The translations under genes were made by a program, and so were the position numbers. Of a DNA stretch of 64,000 nt, positions 50,067 to 63,832 are shown piece by piece. The stretch is from Galbula dea. Lineage: Eukaryota; Chordata; Aves; Piciformes; Galbulidae. The stretch is taken from NCBI GenBank assembly GCA_013399015.1, contig VWZX01019989.1, positions 1,030,191 to 1,094,190 of the forward strand, given 5' to 3'. The notes beneath the pieces were generated by a model. It saw only the letters and a program-made list of their open reading frames with translations. It made no database searches and was not told the DNA's origin. Position 1 is the first letter of the stretch. Every line of letters starts with the position of its first letter.

Positions 50067-53000
50067 CTAGGTGAAGATGACTTGTTTGGAACTACAGCTT
50101 TTTAACCAACCAAGTCTTACACCAACCAAAATGCGTTTCTCCCTCCCAAGGTGCAACTGCAGGCAAATTATCTTCACACAAAGGAAAGAAAGATGAAGTG
50201 ATGCAAGAGCAGGAGGAAGATTATAGTAAAGAGAAGGAAGAAGCTAGGAAAGCAGGACCTCAAAGCAAGAGTGCTTGCCCCTTGTGTTGGGCATATCACA
50301 GCTCTGTCAGATTTTACTGCATAGATAAGCAAGGGCTGATGATACATAAAGGTTAGTAAGCAGTTCCAAAGAAGTATACGGGCCAGAACTGGTGGGAAGG
50401 TAGCAGGTGTTCAGCATCGCCCATTTGGTCATACATGGACCAGCAGGTGTGGTAAAAAGGGAAACATAGTGCTGCAGTTTGGAATTTGCCATTTCCAGGT
50501 TAAGGGAGAGAAAAAGCAAACATTAACCCAACAGAGTTTTCCATTGCTCAGATTAAATCTATGAGGAAGCTGTATTTTTTTTTTGTCTTTTCCAAAAACT
50601 CTCTAGGAATTATGAAGGGTTCATCTGGCCTGTCTGAATCTCAGACATTCAAGTATCAAGACTCCTTTAAAATCTATTCTTTGATTAAGAGTATTTTCAC
50701 AGTTGCTAGTTCAGATGTCCCACATATATTCAAAGACCACTGAAGAAAACTGTATTTCTCTTCAGAAAATGTACTGGTTTATGGATTTCTACAAACAATA
50801 TAACTAAGAAAAATTATATGCAGAAAGCCCAGTATTATTGCTAGGAAAATAAATGTGTATCTGCAGCTTCTGCCGTAGATGCTTGGACAAAGGATTGCAA
50901 AGCAGGCTGTCCTGACAGGTATATGTGAATGTCTTGGACCATGGCTGCTTAACAAATTTATCTGAAATGAAAAGCTTGATAGAAGATCTCTGGATTTCTT
51001 GTCTTGCAGATTGGCTTAGATCATAGGATTCAGATGAGATATTAATGCACAATTAAGTTACCCTATGGATGTCTTAGCCATCTTAGCTGCAGTGGAAGAG
51101 TCAAAATGTCTCCCTTTGTTTTTTTTGCTTTTTTGCCAGATTTACCCCTTTGTCTTCTGATTTTTTCCACTGTTTCTCTGAAAGTGCTTCACACCATACA
51201 AAGAATAAGAAAAGAGATGACTGGCTTGGAAAAAAATTGACCTTGCAACCTTCATAATGCAAAAATTATCCATTGGAATTTAAAGAATGAACCTGACTTA
51301 CTCCTTAACTTCTGCTTTCTAGGACTTGGGATACAACACCAAGGACAATTGTTGTATGAACACCATTTTTGTCAGTCTCAAAACTGCCACTTTCAATGAG
51401 ATTGTCCCAGCAGAGAGGAAAAGCTTTGTATCAGACCAGTGTAAAACCTCTGGCACCGCTGCCCTTCTGTAGAGAAAGGCTAGTATTCAACTACTAACAC
51501 ATGCAACAGTATTTGTTAGGCTTTGCAGGCAGAGGAGCTTTCTGCTGATGGTTACTTTCCAAAGTGGATTCACAAGGCAAGTAAATGCTGAATTCTAAAC
51601 AAACAGAGATCTTCATTTCCAAAATAGGAGTTGCAGAACGTGTTTTCATAGTTTTTGATTCTGATAATATCTTCTGGAAGTACTTTATGGTTATGATCAG
51701 TCTAACTGAAAGAATCATCAAAAAGACGAATAACAAGTTTACAAGAAAACTCAGCAAAGACTATTAACCATGCCAGACATCAAAAAGATTTACCTGCCTA
51801 TCTCCATTACACAATACATATCAACTATACTTCTTGACATATTATTAATGGACAGTCAAGGAAGTGTGGAAGTGTAGTTCTTTACTTAAAACAACAGAAG
51901 TGGTAGTAGTTCATTTGAAGAGCTACACATAAAATGGAAACTGCTTTAAAATAAGAATGCAGAATAAAACATTATTAAGACATAAGGTATGTACACTCTT
52001 CATTCCAGGCAAACATTTAAGATGTGAATTCAACACTGTATATAAGCTTGACAAGGTATAGTGCTCTATTCAGACAGGTAAACTCTTGAGGGACAGGAGA
52101 AAGAGCAATTGAGGGTACGAAAACTGATCAAGACAGTACAACATTACCTGCAAGTGCAAAATCTATATTAATATAAAATTACTTTTCCTAAAATAATACT
52201 CAGACTTTTACATATATGCTAGAGGGTTGCAAGTTAAAAAAATCCAGTGCTGTACAACTGTGTAGAAATCAGTGTCTTTTAATTTTAGTCTAATACTAAT
52301 AACACATCCAGTAAGTAGAGATTAGTTAGAGGTTTTCACTTTAGGTTCAGACAAACCTAGTTGAAAAATGTGCAAGTTTACTCTCATAACAGTGTCACAA
52401 CGTGCTTAACCATCTTGCAAAACCACACCGAAGCCTACACAAGTAGCAGACAGTTGCTTGGCCAGATAGCACCTTCACTAGTGCAGACCAGCCTCAAGAA
52501 ACATATAAATAATCATTTTGTTTCTAGCTCTTTGATTCGTGACCTATTGACTAGCACCTGAATTATTATTTTTTTAAATCCAAGCTGCTGTTTCAAACAA
52601 AACATACTAATACAGAAAAAGTAAATAAAAGCAAACCAGCATTTGCCTTTAATATAACAGCATGTTTTTCCAATTGTTTGGCTCTAAACTCTGAAATGAG
52701 AGGCTTATAGTGGCCTTCAACCTCTGCTGATGCTGCTTCCCTCTTTTTAGGTACTTGAAGTAGACTATCTTTATTGTGATAAGCATTAAACCCTGGAGAA
52801 GAACTTCTGTTAATTATAGCCACAGTTGTAACTGCAGTGAGTGATCCTCTGATGCAGTCGTTTAGAGTACAACTTGAGTTGCTTCATGAAAACATTAGAA
52901 CATGACACTGAGGGCAAATTTATCTCCTTGTTTTTTAATAAAATTGCAGGATGATAAACATTGGCAGTTTCCTTTCATGAAGCTTATACTGTTAAGAAAG

Positions 53001-54652
53001 AAAAAAAAAAAGTAATTACTTACCTGTACAGTAACCAGATTCTTCAAGATGTATTACCTCCCAAATATCTCTGTAACCCTCCCTCCCTCTTCTCCTGAGT
53101 CCCATATGTACGAGATTCCATAGCAGAAATGGAATTAAACTGGGACAGAGGAGATAGCTCTGCCTTTATGCTCACTGGTGGCGGCACAAGGAAAATGAAA
53201 AACACATTTGACACTGCGGGAGTGCCAAGAGTTCAGGCACAATAAAAGTTTTTGCTACCTATACTATGATCCTGTTAGGCTGATTCATATGCAAAACTCA
53301 TTCCAATACATGTCCGTCTGAAAGGAAAAGGAGGTGTGACTGACACACATTTCTGGGATTTTCTTTCACTTCAGGAAGGAAGTAGTAGGATGTCCAAGTG
53401 ATGCATGTTAAAAGGATGTATCAATTTAATCTGTCCTGCATTCATGTGATGTGTAGTCTCCCATGAAGTTTTAAGAAACTGCCTGATATAGGATATAAGT
53501 TTTCACCAAAGCATTCAAGTTCATTTAAATCTGAGCTATTCTGGCAAACCTCTTCATAAATGTGCCTTGAACTAGACTCACAAAGGTCTTCATACCCTAA
53601 TTTCACTCTTTGATTTGGAATTAAGGTGGATTTGTCTAGTTAACTCTTGGGAAAGATTAGTTAACAGCTTAAGAAGGCAATAAAACGCTTCTTTTAACTG
53701 CTAAAAATATTTCTAGGACTAGCCAGTCACCTAGGTAGGGAAAGATTATTTTCATATAACCCTGTAATTAATGCAATAGCACATTTTGCCTGTGCGCTTT
53801 CATAGACCAGAAGGGAATAATAACACAGTACTGGAAGCATATCAAATGAGGAACCCATTTCTTAAACAGTTAAATCACTGTACCATTACAAGCTGTTATT
53901 TCTGTGAACTATCGATCTTCCTTATCACCTGTTTCCCCTAGAAGCCATAACCCAGATAAAGAATGTAATGATAATTATCTCAGCCCATTCTAGATGGAAT
54001 AGAACTTCTCCCTAGAAAGAAAAATCCTCCTTTGTGAACTGACCTCCCACTACGTAAGTGGAACCTGGAACTCAGCACTGTCAGCTGCCTTGAGCACTAT
54101 GTAAAGCTTCCTTCTGGATACAAACTGTCTGTTAGTTATTGATACAACAAATTCTTGGCCAACATTTAGAGGCAGCCCTTCTACAAATGTTAGGAATATT
54201 TCACAGTTAAAAAATACGACAGCCTGATTAATTGCAACTCTAAAGTGCATGCTGGTTAAATAATATGAAAAACTGAAATATTTTTCTTCCATAAAGCTCC
54301 CTTGCTTCTTGCCTTCAGCCATAACCAGTACCAAATGCGCAGAAGAAAAATTAGTTTTACTGTAGTTGGCCAACTACTGAGGACTTCTGGTTTGTCAACT
54401 CAGGAGTCTACTGAAAGATGCTAAGAGACCCACTAAATTATGGAAGGTGGGTTTCTGCAGTGTTGGTTGAACTACTGTACTGCTGAACCCAGAAGGAAAG
54501 ACGGTATGCCAAAATCAGAAGGCTACTCTTCGGAAGACAGCAACTGATGAAAAATAAATCAATTTGTTAATTAATATCTGCTTTTCTCTGAAAAATACTT
54601 GTAAAAACCTGCAGATCTTTCTAAGATGCTGAAGCCTTAAGGGAATATACAA
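50049..54652. other. Intronic stretch, no gene seen
   Basis: AT-rich. Minus-strand ORFs at 52593-52823 (76 codons) and 54050-54373 (107 codons) were read and show no known family. They are bordered by stops and lack coding context. Confidence 0.55.
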
Positions 54653-55669
54653 TGTGGTGGACCAAAAGGTGGTATTACAGATTCATTTGATTTTGGAAGC
54701 AAACAATCACAGGTCCTTAAAGCTCAGGTGAACATGGACAATCTCCTACATTTGGTTCCACATGCTGATCAACTACTTCAAGAAGTCTCTGAACAAGTGT
54801 GACATTAATGCCTAGTCTTCTATGTGAAAGAAATGCAGGCTGATTTAGTGTGCTCCTTGAGAAAGGTTGAGACGCTTACCACCAAGAAAATGTTTGGGCT
54901 ATCCCTGCAAATGGAATCTGCAAAGCTGGCCTGCCAGTTGGCTGAAGGAGGGAGTCTTGTGCAGATAAGATGGCCCTGTTTTGGCTAAAACTGATGAAGC
55001 AAGGCCGAAATAACACACGGCTTCAAAACAGATTCTGAAGGCCACAGTGAGCAATGTGAGACCTTTGCCTAATTAACGGTGATTTTAAGTTGACACCCCT
55101 CAGTACATTTATGACTATGTTACTCAACTCTTCACCCACATCATGCTGAATGTCACCTAGAAGGTAGGGACAGTTAGAAATAAGATATAAAAACTTATGA
55201 GATGAATATTTCCTTGGTTGGTGGGGGACAGACTGAAGACCTTCGGAGTTAGCTGTAACAGAGGGTGACCAACTGGCCTCTCCTTCTCCTCCACTCCCCA
55301 GGAAGGGAGACTTTATTGGTAAGAATTGTGTATATCTATATATGGCCTAACATCTTTACTAGCATTTCTCTTAATTATATTTTAGTCTTGTTTTAAAGCT
55401 TTTACTTTCCCGACTTTGTTGGACACTTCCCCGGGAGTATAATTATTAGCTTGAGCTCAAATTCCTTATTCAACTTATTGCCAGCAATTCCGAATCTGTT
55501 ATCTTTCACTACCATAAATCAAACTGATCATTAATTTTAACTTGTCCAGAGTGTTTCAGAGAGAGAAAGCCCATACTGGGCACCATTAGGCAGTTTTTGT
55601 CTAATGTAGAGGCCTGAAAAACTGAGACAGGCAGACTGCCGGGTCAGGGTCTCGTCTCTTAACATGACA
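54653..55669 (+). mobile_element. Candidate solo LTR, about 1.0 kb, family not identified
   Basis: Begins TGTGGTGGACCAAAAGG and ends CTCTTAACATGACA, with ACAA immediately before (54649-54652) and after (55670-55673). It has an AAGATATAAAAAC TATA-type box near 55182, then a TTGTGTATATCTATATATGG and TTTTAAAGCTTTTACTTTCC stretch resembling the R-U5 part of the LTR at 47281. A 4-bp match could be chance, so the borders are tentative; the promoter-like layout and the change from AT-rich flanks support an LTR. No retroviral genes recognised in or beside it. Antisense to ERC1. Confidence 0.5.
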
Positions 55670-58379
55670 ACAAGAAAAGCATGTAAAATTTTCACTCATA
55701 AATGAATAGCTCTTGCACTGATGAGACCATGTGTCAACTTAATGGGTTTTCAAGAATATACATTGGTTAAACTCTGAAGGCCCAACCACCATGGTACAAA
55801 ACCTGAATGGTAGTTACCAGACAATCTTGCTCAAAAAAAAGTGTTTGGAGTCTCCATGCAGCTAATCCAAAGCAGGAGATATCCATGGTGAATCGTTTCT
55901 CTCCCTCTATTCATTACCATTTCCTGAAGAAGATGGCAATTAAAAAAATTCAACAAAAACCATTCACAAACCCCCCACACGATGCTGTCTTCTAGAGTGG
56001 AATAAAAGATGACTTTACAAATTCCTGAAGAAGGAACTATTCCTTAGGCTACTGTATAGCTTGATACCAAGATGTAGCATGAACCACAAATAAACAGATG
56101 CATACTAAAGATTCTGAAAATAAAAATAAAGTAATAGAGAAGCAGAATACCATGTAAACAAAAAAAAAAAAAAAAGGAAAGGGATGTCTACAGACAGTAT
56201 TACACAGGCCTAAAAGGCATGGACAGAATTGATTATTCCTGTGAGAAACTGGCAGCATCTCTTCCTGATAGCTGCCTCGCTTTTTGACACTTCTTTTCTT
56301 TTGCTCTAAGCCTGGCACTCCCAACATAGAAATAAGTTTGTTTTCTATAAGCACTTTTCACTAAAATCCGACAACAACCTACACAAACTAAAATACCTTG
56401 CCAATACTAACAGCCAGGCTGACCATGTAGCAGCTCATGAAGGGTGCCAACAGCTTTAACATTTTGCTTCAGCTGTTGCAAATTACCACATTTGTATTTT
56501 TTAAAACCTACAGGGACCATGCTTCTATCTAACCACAGCGGGTCACTGCACAGTCTATTGTAATGAGACCCAAGGCTGACAATACAGCTGTGAAAATGTT
56601 CTTAAGTGAGCAAAAGCAATAGATATCTGTAATTGTTACTTTTTTGTGGGTTAGTTTGAGGGTTTTTCTGTGGGGGAGGGGGCTGTGTTCTTTATGGCGT
56701 TTTTGGGGTTTTTTTTAGAAGCTAATTGGGGAAATGCTACAGTAAAAAGATTTCTTCTTCACACATAAATCTATCTTGTAACTTAATACTCCTAAACTGA
56801 TATGGGATTACAGCAAAAAACAGTGTCAACTGTAAATAAATGCACTACTAATACAAAGCTCGAGCCCACACATTGTTCCCTTGATACAGCCCTATTTCTC
56901 TGAACATTCCTTGCCAATGTCAGTCCTGTCATCATCATTGTACTAATATATCACAGTAGTTATAAGACTTACTTTTCTTTGCTCATTTTCAATCATTCAG
57001 CAAAAATGAGCAGAAGCAGCACGCATGGACAGCCAGCTACGAAAGTTCACTTCTCTTGTCTTCCCTCTTTTTTATGGCTGAACATATGACAAAAATTGCT
57101 TGTGATACACCACTTCTGAGGAAACGTTTACGCAGGAGTTGAGGCCATTGAATCTCTCCCACTCTCTCAATTTTGAACGGAACTCCTGCAATCACCCCCA
57201 GTCTCATACATTCATTTTAGTCTCTGATGCCCCTTTTCTGATTTTCATTATGGTAAAGCAGATATTGTATTTGTGCTAGGAAGTGCTTCCTTGAAAGCAG
57301 CCACCAGTTCCAGCATAGGACTAAGAGTCTAGCAAGATGCTACTGCTAACCACTATTAATTTTACTTAACATTAAAATTCCAACATTATTACTTTCACTC
57401 CATACAGACATTCTCCTGTCTCCCCAACTTCAAACTAAAGATCATTAAAACAATTTCATATCAGAACAAAATTATCACTGTTTCTCACACTATCTGGGAA
57501 TACCTCAACCCACCCAAAATCCCCCTAGTAGCATGAAGTGAAGTTAATTTCGAGGAAAAGATCTGTCTTGGTATAACCTGGATTCAGCAAGTAACCAAAT
57601 ATACACATGTTAATTTAAGGAAATATTTTGCTTAAAATACTAAAAACCGGTTTCTGTTCTCAATACCTTTAACAGTAAATGCACAGATCAGCTTTATAAT
57701 TGTATCTAATGTCTAAGGATGCATCTGAAGACTGGAAATAAGCACACTTATGAATTGGATACAGTAACAGAACCTTTATATAAAAAATCAGCAAGAAAAG
57801 ATCAGGAAGAATGGAACGATTCAGGTGTGCAGCAGCAGTAAGTTCATATGCATGTGTGGAACATGAAACCTATTAGATACAATTAAGATGTACAAACAAA
57901 GAAAAAGTAAAAACCAGACACTTACATAGTAACATCATCAGAAAATAATGTTTAAAAATATTGAAATAAGTATTGGAAAATAAAAGCTTCTTTTTGGAGT
58001 ATTTTTAGTGTTACACTGACAGTACCATTTAAACAGGCAATATAGCACCACAACATTCATAAAAATGACTATTTAAATTCACTGACATAATAAACAAAAA
58101 GGATGAGAAAGTGGGAACTCTTCACATTCTGAGAGATTCTCCCTTCTTTGTATGAAATTCCAACTGTTTCTATAAAAGCCTGAAATATTTCAGAGGAAAG
58201 AGAAAAATAGTTATTTTTCTTTAGCCCTAAATATTCAAAAATGACCATCTATTGTTCTCAGCCTGCAAAGCTGCAGAAAGTACTCCCTGGCTCTTGTCTT
58301 CACTCACTTCTTTTCCATGCTCTATTGTTTAAAATTATTTAATATCTGTTTGAACAGAAGCTCCTCCTTATGTTTACTG
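55670..58379. other. Intronic stretch, no gene seen
   Basis: AT-rich; A16 at 56160-56175 and a T/G-rich patch at 56640-56720. The 101-codon minus ORF at 56049-56354 includes the translated homopolymer (poly-Phe) and is not called. Confidence 0.55.
56160..56175. repeat. A16 homopolymer
   Basis: Sixteen consecutive A. No processed-pseudogene or SINE body recognised upstream. Confidence 0.85.
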
Positions 58380-58740
58380 TTTTCTTCCATTTTATTACCT
58401 TTTCTACTTTTGTGATATCCTTTCTGTGGTGGATGGCCCACAACACTGCACCCTTGTCAAGAGGTGAATGCACTGCTGATGTATGCAGTGCCATAGCCAT
58501 TTTTTCTGGTTTATCATTTAATATTTTTCAACATTGCTTTTTTTAACAGGTCTGGTAACCGATAATATTTTCATGGAAACGTTCATTTTAATTCAAAGAC
58601 TGCTATCCTATGTTAATATAGCCAGATCAGAACCCATCACTGTGTACATATATTGTTTCTCCTCACATATATTAATATGTACTCACATTGAATTTCATCT
58701 GTTGTTTTATCCATGAATTAAAATGATGAGATATTTGTGG
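58380..58740 (-). mobile_element. Ancient CR1-type LINE fragment
   Basis: Contains in order ACCTTTTCTACTTTTGTGAT, ATCCTTTCTGTGGTGGATGG, CACAACACTGCACCC, TTTTTTCTGGTTTATCATTT and TTGAATTTCATCTGTTGTTT. The order and spacing follow the reverse complement of an old amniote CR1 (ACCTTTTCCAATTCTAATATATCC ... ACTGCACACAGTATTC ... TTTCATCTGCCATTT). Edges approximate. Minus orientation, sense to ERC1. Confidence 0.6.
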
Positions 58741-61700
58741 AGCCATGCAGATTATCTTTCATTTAAATATCCCAAATAAATCAATAAATATAGAGAAACT
58801 TAATCTTATTTACAGAAAAAATACATTTCCCATTTTTAACTAGATACGTTACCTCAGCATAAAATGATAATTGTTGCATAGTGCTTGGACATAAAGACAT
58901 GCACTTATATTGCAAAAAATATCAGTGTCAGAATACTCAACGCTTCTTCAAACGGTGGAAGACAAAAGTGCATGGGTGGCTACTGGCATAGAGAAAAGAG
59001 CTGCACCTTAGAAGGGCAGGGATAACTGTTGTTGAGACACTCAATCCCTTTAACTTTTATTCCCTTGTTTTTCATGCCCTGCTTTGGAAAACCATCTGAC
59101 CTCAAAGATATCAAGACTTAGGCAGATTTCAAACAGGAGCAACAAAACCAACACAACGTACTGAACTGGATTTGTTGACGCATTTTAGCAGACTACAGTG
59201 TTTTCTACAAAGCTAAGGAGATCATCTTCCTTTAATCCTCACTAAAAGACTACATGACACCAACATAGTTAGTTTTCACCCCTACTTGCATTCATATCTC
59301 AGTGCACAAACAAAATTGAACAGTTCAGAGGACTGATGCTGACTTTTAGTATTTTACAACCTTCTGTGAGTTTTGAATAAACAAGTTGTAGCCTAAGCCT
59401 CTATTCCACCTAACATTTGCACATCACGTTAAGAGTAGTTGTTTTGATTGTGTCCCAAGAGTGTGTAAATTACAGCCAAAGAGGGACATTTAGTAAGAAA
59501 AGTGCTAAATAAAGACAGAACAGGCTTGTATCTATAAGAAACAACAACAAAAAATTAAGGGTGACAGCAATTTTGGCATATTAGTAAACAAAATTAAGGA
59601 ATAGTAGTGAATTAGAATGAAGTTAATTGGGTTTGTTACTACTTGAAATGAATTAGAAGAAATTTTTAAAATGAGATGCTGAAGCATTTGTTGCCACAGG
59701 TATAGAACTAAAAAAAAATTCCATGTGTATTATTTTTGTCAAATAAACTCTAAATTGTCTCTCTCTTAAGGTCCCCATCATCATTCCATCTCCTTTCCTT
59801 TTCTATTGGGCAAAACATGAGTAAGGCAGAATAGCAATTTTCTTAAACAATGAGGCTATGGAATGAGCTGCTGCAAGTGGGCATTTTTATTCTTTGGGAG
59901 AGATGAGTTAGTAATAATTTTCAACACAGCAAATAAAAAAAATTTTTAAAAAAGCTTGAGAGAGAACAGAAAAAAGAAATCAGAAGAGGGGAAAAAATGC
60001 AAATTTATTGCCATTTCTCAGGCTCATGAAATAAGACACCAAAATGAAAAAAGAGCTATTCTTCCTCTTGAATGTACTCCTATTGTTTTGCTTAAATTTG
60101 GCCCTCAATGCATTCTACTCTCAGGAGAGATCTCCTCACAGGAACCACACCATGTTGTCAACAGTTACATTAATCTCTCTGACAGTTTTTAGGAAAGGAG
60201 TTTGAACTCAGATACTAATCTTGGGGAAAAAAAAAATCATGCAAAAAGCATCTAGTGGTTAAGGTTGTTGGCACACATTCAGATGTTCAGTCTTCACTGC
60301 ACTTAGTTTCTGGCAAATCATAAAGGGTACCAAACCTGCTCTTTGCCAAACAGGCAAGAGTACAAATAGCAGGTTTCATCTTCCACTAACACCTAATGTT
60401 TCTACAGAAAAGACTGGGTGAGAGTGTCTGGAGAATAATATTCCTGATGGATCACAGAGAAATGTTAGGATGTAGAGTCCTCTTTCCTCTACCAAAATCT
60501 CTAAAGCCATATAATGGCTTTCTCTCACTACAAATCTCAATTTGCAGTTAAGGAAATACTGGGATAATTGGGAGACTGCCTAATGCTGGCTGTAAATGGT
60601 GACTTTCATGAAATTTTTCCAGCTGTCTTTTCAAAACTGCAGAGCATTTTTACATTATGCAAGAAGTCATGAGTCAAATGTTTCATCTTTTTTAAGATGT
60701 GAAGGCAGTGAATACATCTAACCTGAACATGAGAAATGTATGGTAAACTAAACCATAAAGTGAAAACAAATAGAGCAAATGGCTAAGTGTCTACTCAGGG
60801 ATATGCTTATCCATTCCAAATCTCAAGTCTCTTCAAGTTTAGTTTCTGTTTATGTTATGGTTAGAAGTATTCTGTAAGGACTGCTCTCTTCTGGTCAGAC
60901 ACAGGAGAAGATAGTTCCTGGGCAATGTATTTAATATCATAAGCATCAATTATGCAGGTTCTGTCTCTGCTAGAAGTGCCATATCAAATCTAATAACAAT
61001 ATCACATACTTATTATGATATTCAGAAATGTATATTGTATTTTAGATGGAGGAAAAACCTGCATGTTCCTTCTTTAATAACACAACTGAATAATTCACAC
61101 AGCAACATAGAAATCTGTTTCTGAGACAAATCATTTTCATGCTCCAAAGTATACTATTTTTGTTCTGCTTCAAGATGCAACACCACACAGAACAGCAAAG
61201 ACCTTGTAAATAGTGGTCAGAAAAAATGGCTTTACTAAAAGCAGAGACAAGGCTGCCCCCACAGAGTGCTTGTGACTCACAGCTCACACTCTAAGAATGT
61301 TAGAACACTGAAGTATCATAAATCAAAGAAAATTAAGAAATGGGAGAGGTAAATTTACACCTTTTTAACCATCACTCGTACTACTATTTACTCTGTATGT
61401 ACACAGCTGTTTGGAGAAACAGGTACCATATTTCTCTATGAGAAACTGGGAAAACTGGTATTAGAAACAGACCCAGGTAAATACTCTTCAGGCTTAGTGT
61501 GTACAAAACGTTGTCTTCATGACCTTCCTTTAAGTAAATGGAGAATTACTCTCACAAAGTAAATCAGACCCACATGTGAAAGGATAAGAGACTGAAAGGA
61601 CTAACACCCCTAAGAATAGGACACCATCTGAGCAGATTCTACAGACTGTGACTTCATTCCTTCTTATCTGTCAGGATATTTTTCCTACTTTGTTGTGTTT

Positions 61701-63832
61701 ACTTGCTGGCTATCTCTTCGCAAGTCTTCATGCCCTTCCTTGCAATAAAGTTGTACTTTACAACTTCAGTAGAGAAAAGGGAAGAAACCTTCCTGTTTAG
61801 ATAGAAGCTCATTTTTATGTGCATTACTGTCTTGCTGAGATGGAAATCCAACAGTGTAATTTTTACAGACAATGCAATTTCAGGATATTGCTATTCCCTA
61901 TTATGCACTGATTTTTGGTATTGTGCAGTAATCCTCCACTGTTCAATGAACTAGTATTTCTTTCCAGAAAAATATGAAGAATATCTCAGTACTGTCCATA
62001 ATTACTATACTACTTCACACAGATATAACAATACCAAGTGAGGGAATCTATTCATCATCCATGCATTATCTATGTCATCATGGATTTTTAATTCCCCAAA
62101 ACAAGGCCAAAATTCAAATCAAGCTCCACTCTGAGAAACTTCCCTTCTCTCTAAGTCACAAAACGCCTAGCTAAAAGGTCATCAATTTTGGAACTTCTCC
62201 CAAACATCCAGGAAAGTTAGGAAAAGCTCCCTTGACAGGGAGAGTTATGACATGATAAGAACAACAGGAAGCTTTTCTTGAAGCATCTGCCAGAGTTAAA
62301 TATTTGCTTTTGTCTACAGTAACTGCACATACTGTGCTGAAAAATCACAACTCTCCAAATAGGTACAGAATTGTATATTTGTGCAGCATTGTATTTTCTG
62401 TAACATATCATAAAAGCTGATGGAAATTAACATTTCTACTAGAATATTACCTCCCTAACAAATCATGATGCATATTAAACTCTGTACTGCATCTGTATAT
62501 CCTCTTTTAAAATGCATAGCCTGTTGGCATAGAATCTCTCAGAGAAATGGTTGTAGGGTCCGTTGATTCCAAGACTACCTACAGGCTGCCATCCTGCTTA
62601 GCCCAAATAAAACAGTAGGAATAGTTTTCATTCTTCTATGCCATTCAGTTATTTTATGAAGTATGATTGTTCTTTAGAGGTTGTATTTATTCATACATGC
62701 TGAATTATCATGAAAAAAATTCCTACGTAATACTGAGAGACATCATCTGAACTGACTCACATCAGCTCTGAACTCAGAATCACATGTAGCTTAATTATCA
62801 CAAACATGTAACAATGTTAAGTTTCATCCTTTATGGTGACTGACAAGAAAAAAATTATCCCTTCAAGAGATCCTAACCCATTTCTTCAAAACTGAATTGC
62901 AAAGTGAATTAATATCTTTTCAGTACTTTATAAGTTCTGTCCTAGAGGACAGGAGAATTACCTAGAACTGAATATACCAGTTAGTGATATTATAGCCAAT
63001 TGCACAGGTGCTAATGTCAGGTCGAAGGAACACTAAAGCCTACAAGGCTGTGCCACACAGAGAATTACCCAGGGACAGGAAGGCCAAAAACTTCTCCTTG
63101 ATGTAATTAATGTCTAAAAAGTACTGGGAGAGGAAGCAAGAGAAAAAGAACATTTTGACTTGAGTAATTAATTCCCAAAGATGGATCTGACCTCAATGAG
63201 GAAAGATCTGATAGGTCAGACTGCTGTCTGGAATAAATCTGCAGGTGCAAGATGGCATTGAAGAGCAGATTTCTACCAGGCTGAAATGGGGTAGCTGACA
63301 GTTTCATGGGCCTTAACATGTTGAGCTGTGCTATTCAATGGATAAAGAAAGTATACACCACTCAGCTAGCAGGCAGGGCTGGAATCTGATATGGCAGTAG
63401 TCTATATGGAGGAGAAACTATACAGGAACTCAGCACCTGAAATTCACTTATCCCAGGAAAACATGAAACACCATATATCTGGCATAAGCAATTTGCTTCA
63501 AAGCTGATGATGCCTAGAAAGTTATGGAAGAAAGATTTTCTTTAAATCTAGGCATTTCTTCAGAATCTTTGTACTTACTGCTCAAAAGCAAGTTCATAGA
63601 TCAGAGAAGCATGATCTCTCTTCACTAACAGCCAAACCATACAACAAACCATTTCTGTAACTGCAGCACAGTATTATCATCAGATTAAAAAACTTCGGCT
63701 ACCCTACCCTTAAGATCCAATCATAGCAATTCTTCAGTAATTTAAGACCAGATGTACTGGGCTTCACTTGGGTTTTCAGATTTTTGAATGCTGATTTTGA
63801 CTGTGTGCACATGCTATGGTGCCTCAGAACTA
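58741..63832. other. Intronic stretch, no gene seen
   Basis: AT-rich with no recognised repeat; ORFs do not exceed 81 codons and carry no domain. Confidence 0.6.

Noticed and set aside
52593..52823. 76-codon minus-strand ORF with a charged middle, considered as a missing ERC1 exon
   Set aside because: The sequence does not resemble the ERC1 segment expected before exon A, and no good acceptor/donor pair borders the charged part.
54050..54373. 107-codon minus-strand ORF
   Set aside because: Read through and not similar to any family I know; no splice borders matching ERC1 and within chance length.
56049..56354. 101-codon minus-strand ORF and the A16 tract, considered as a processed pseudogene
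   Set aside because: The ORF includes translated homopolymer, and no parent gene or target duplication was recognised.
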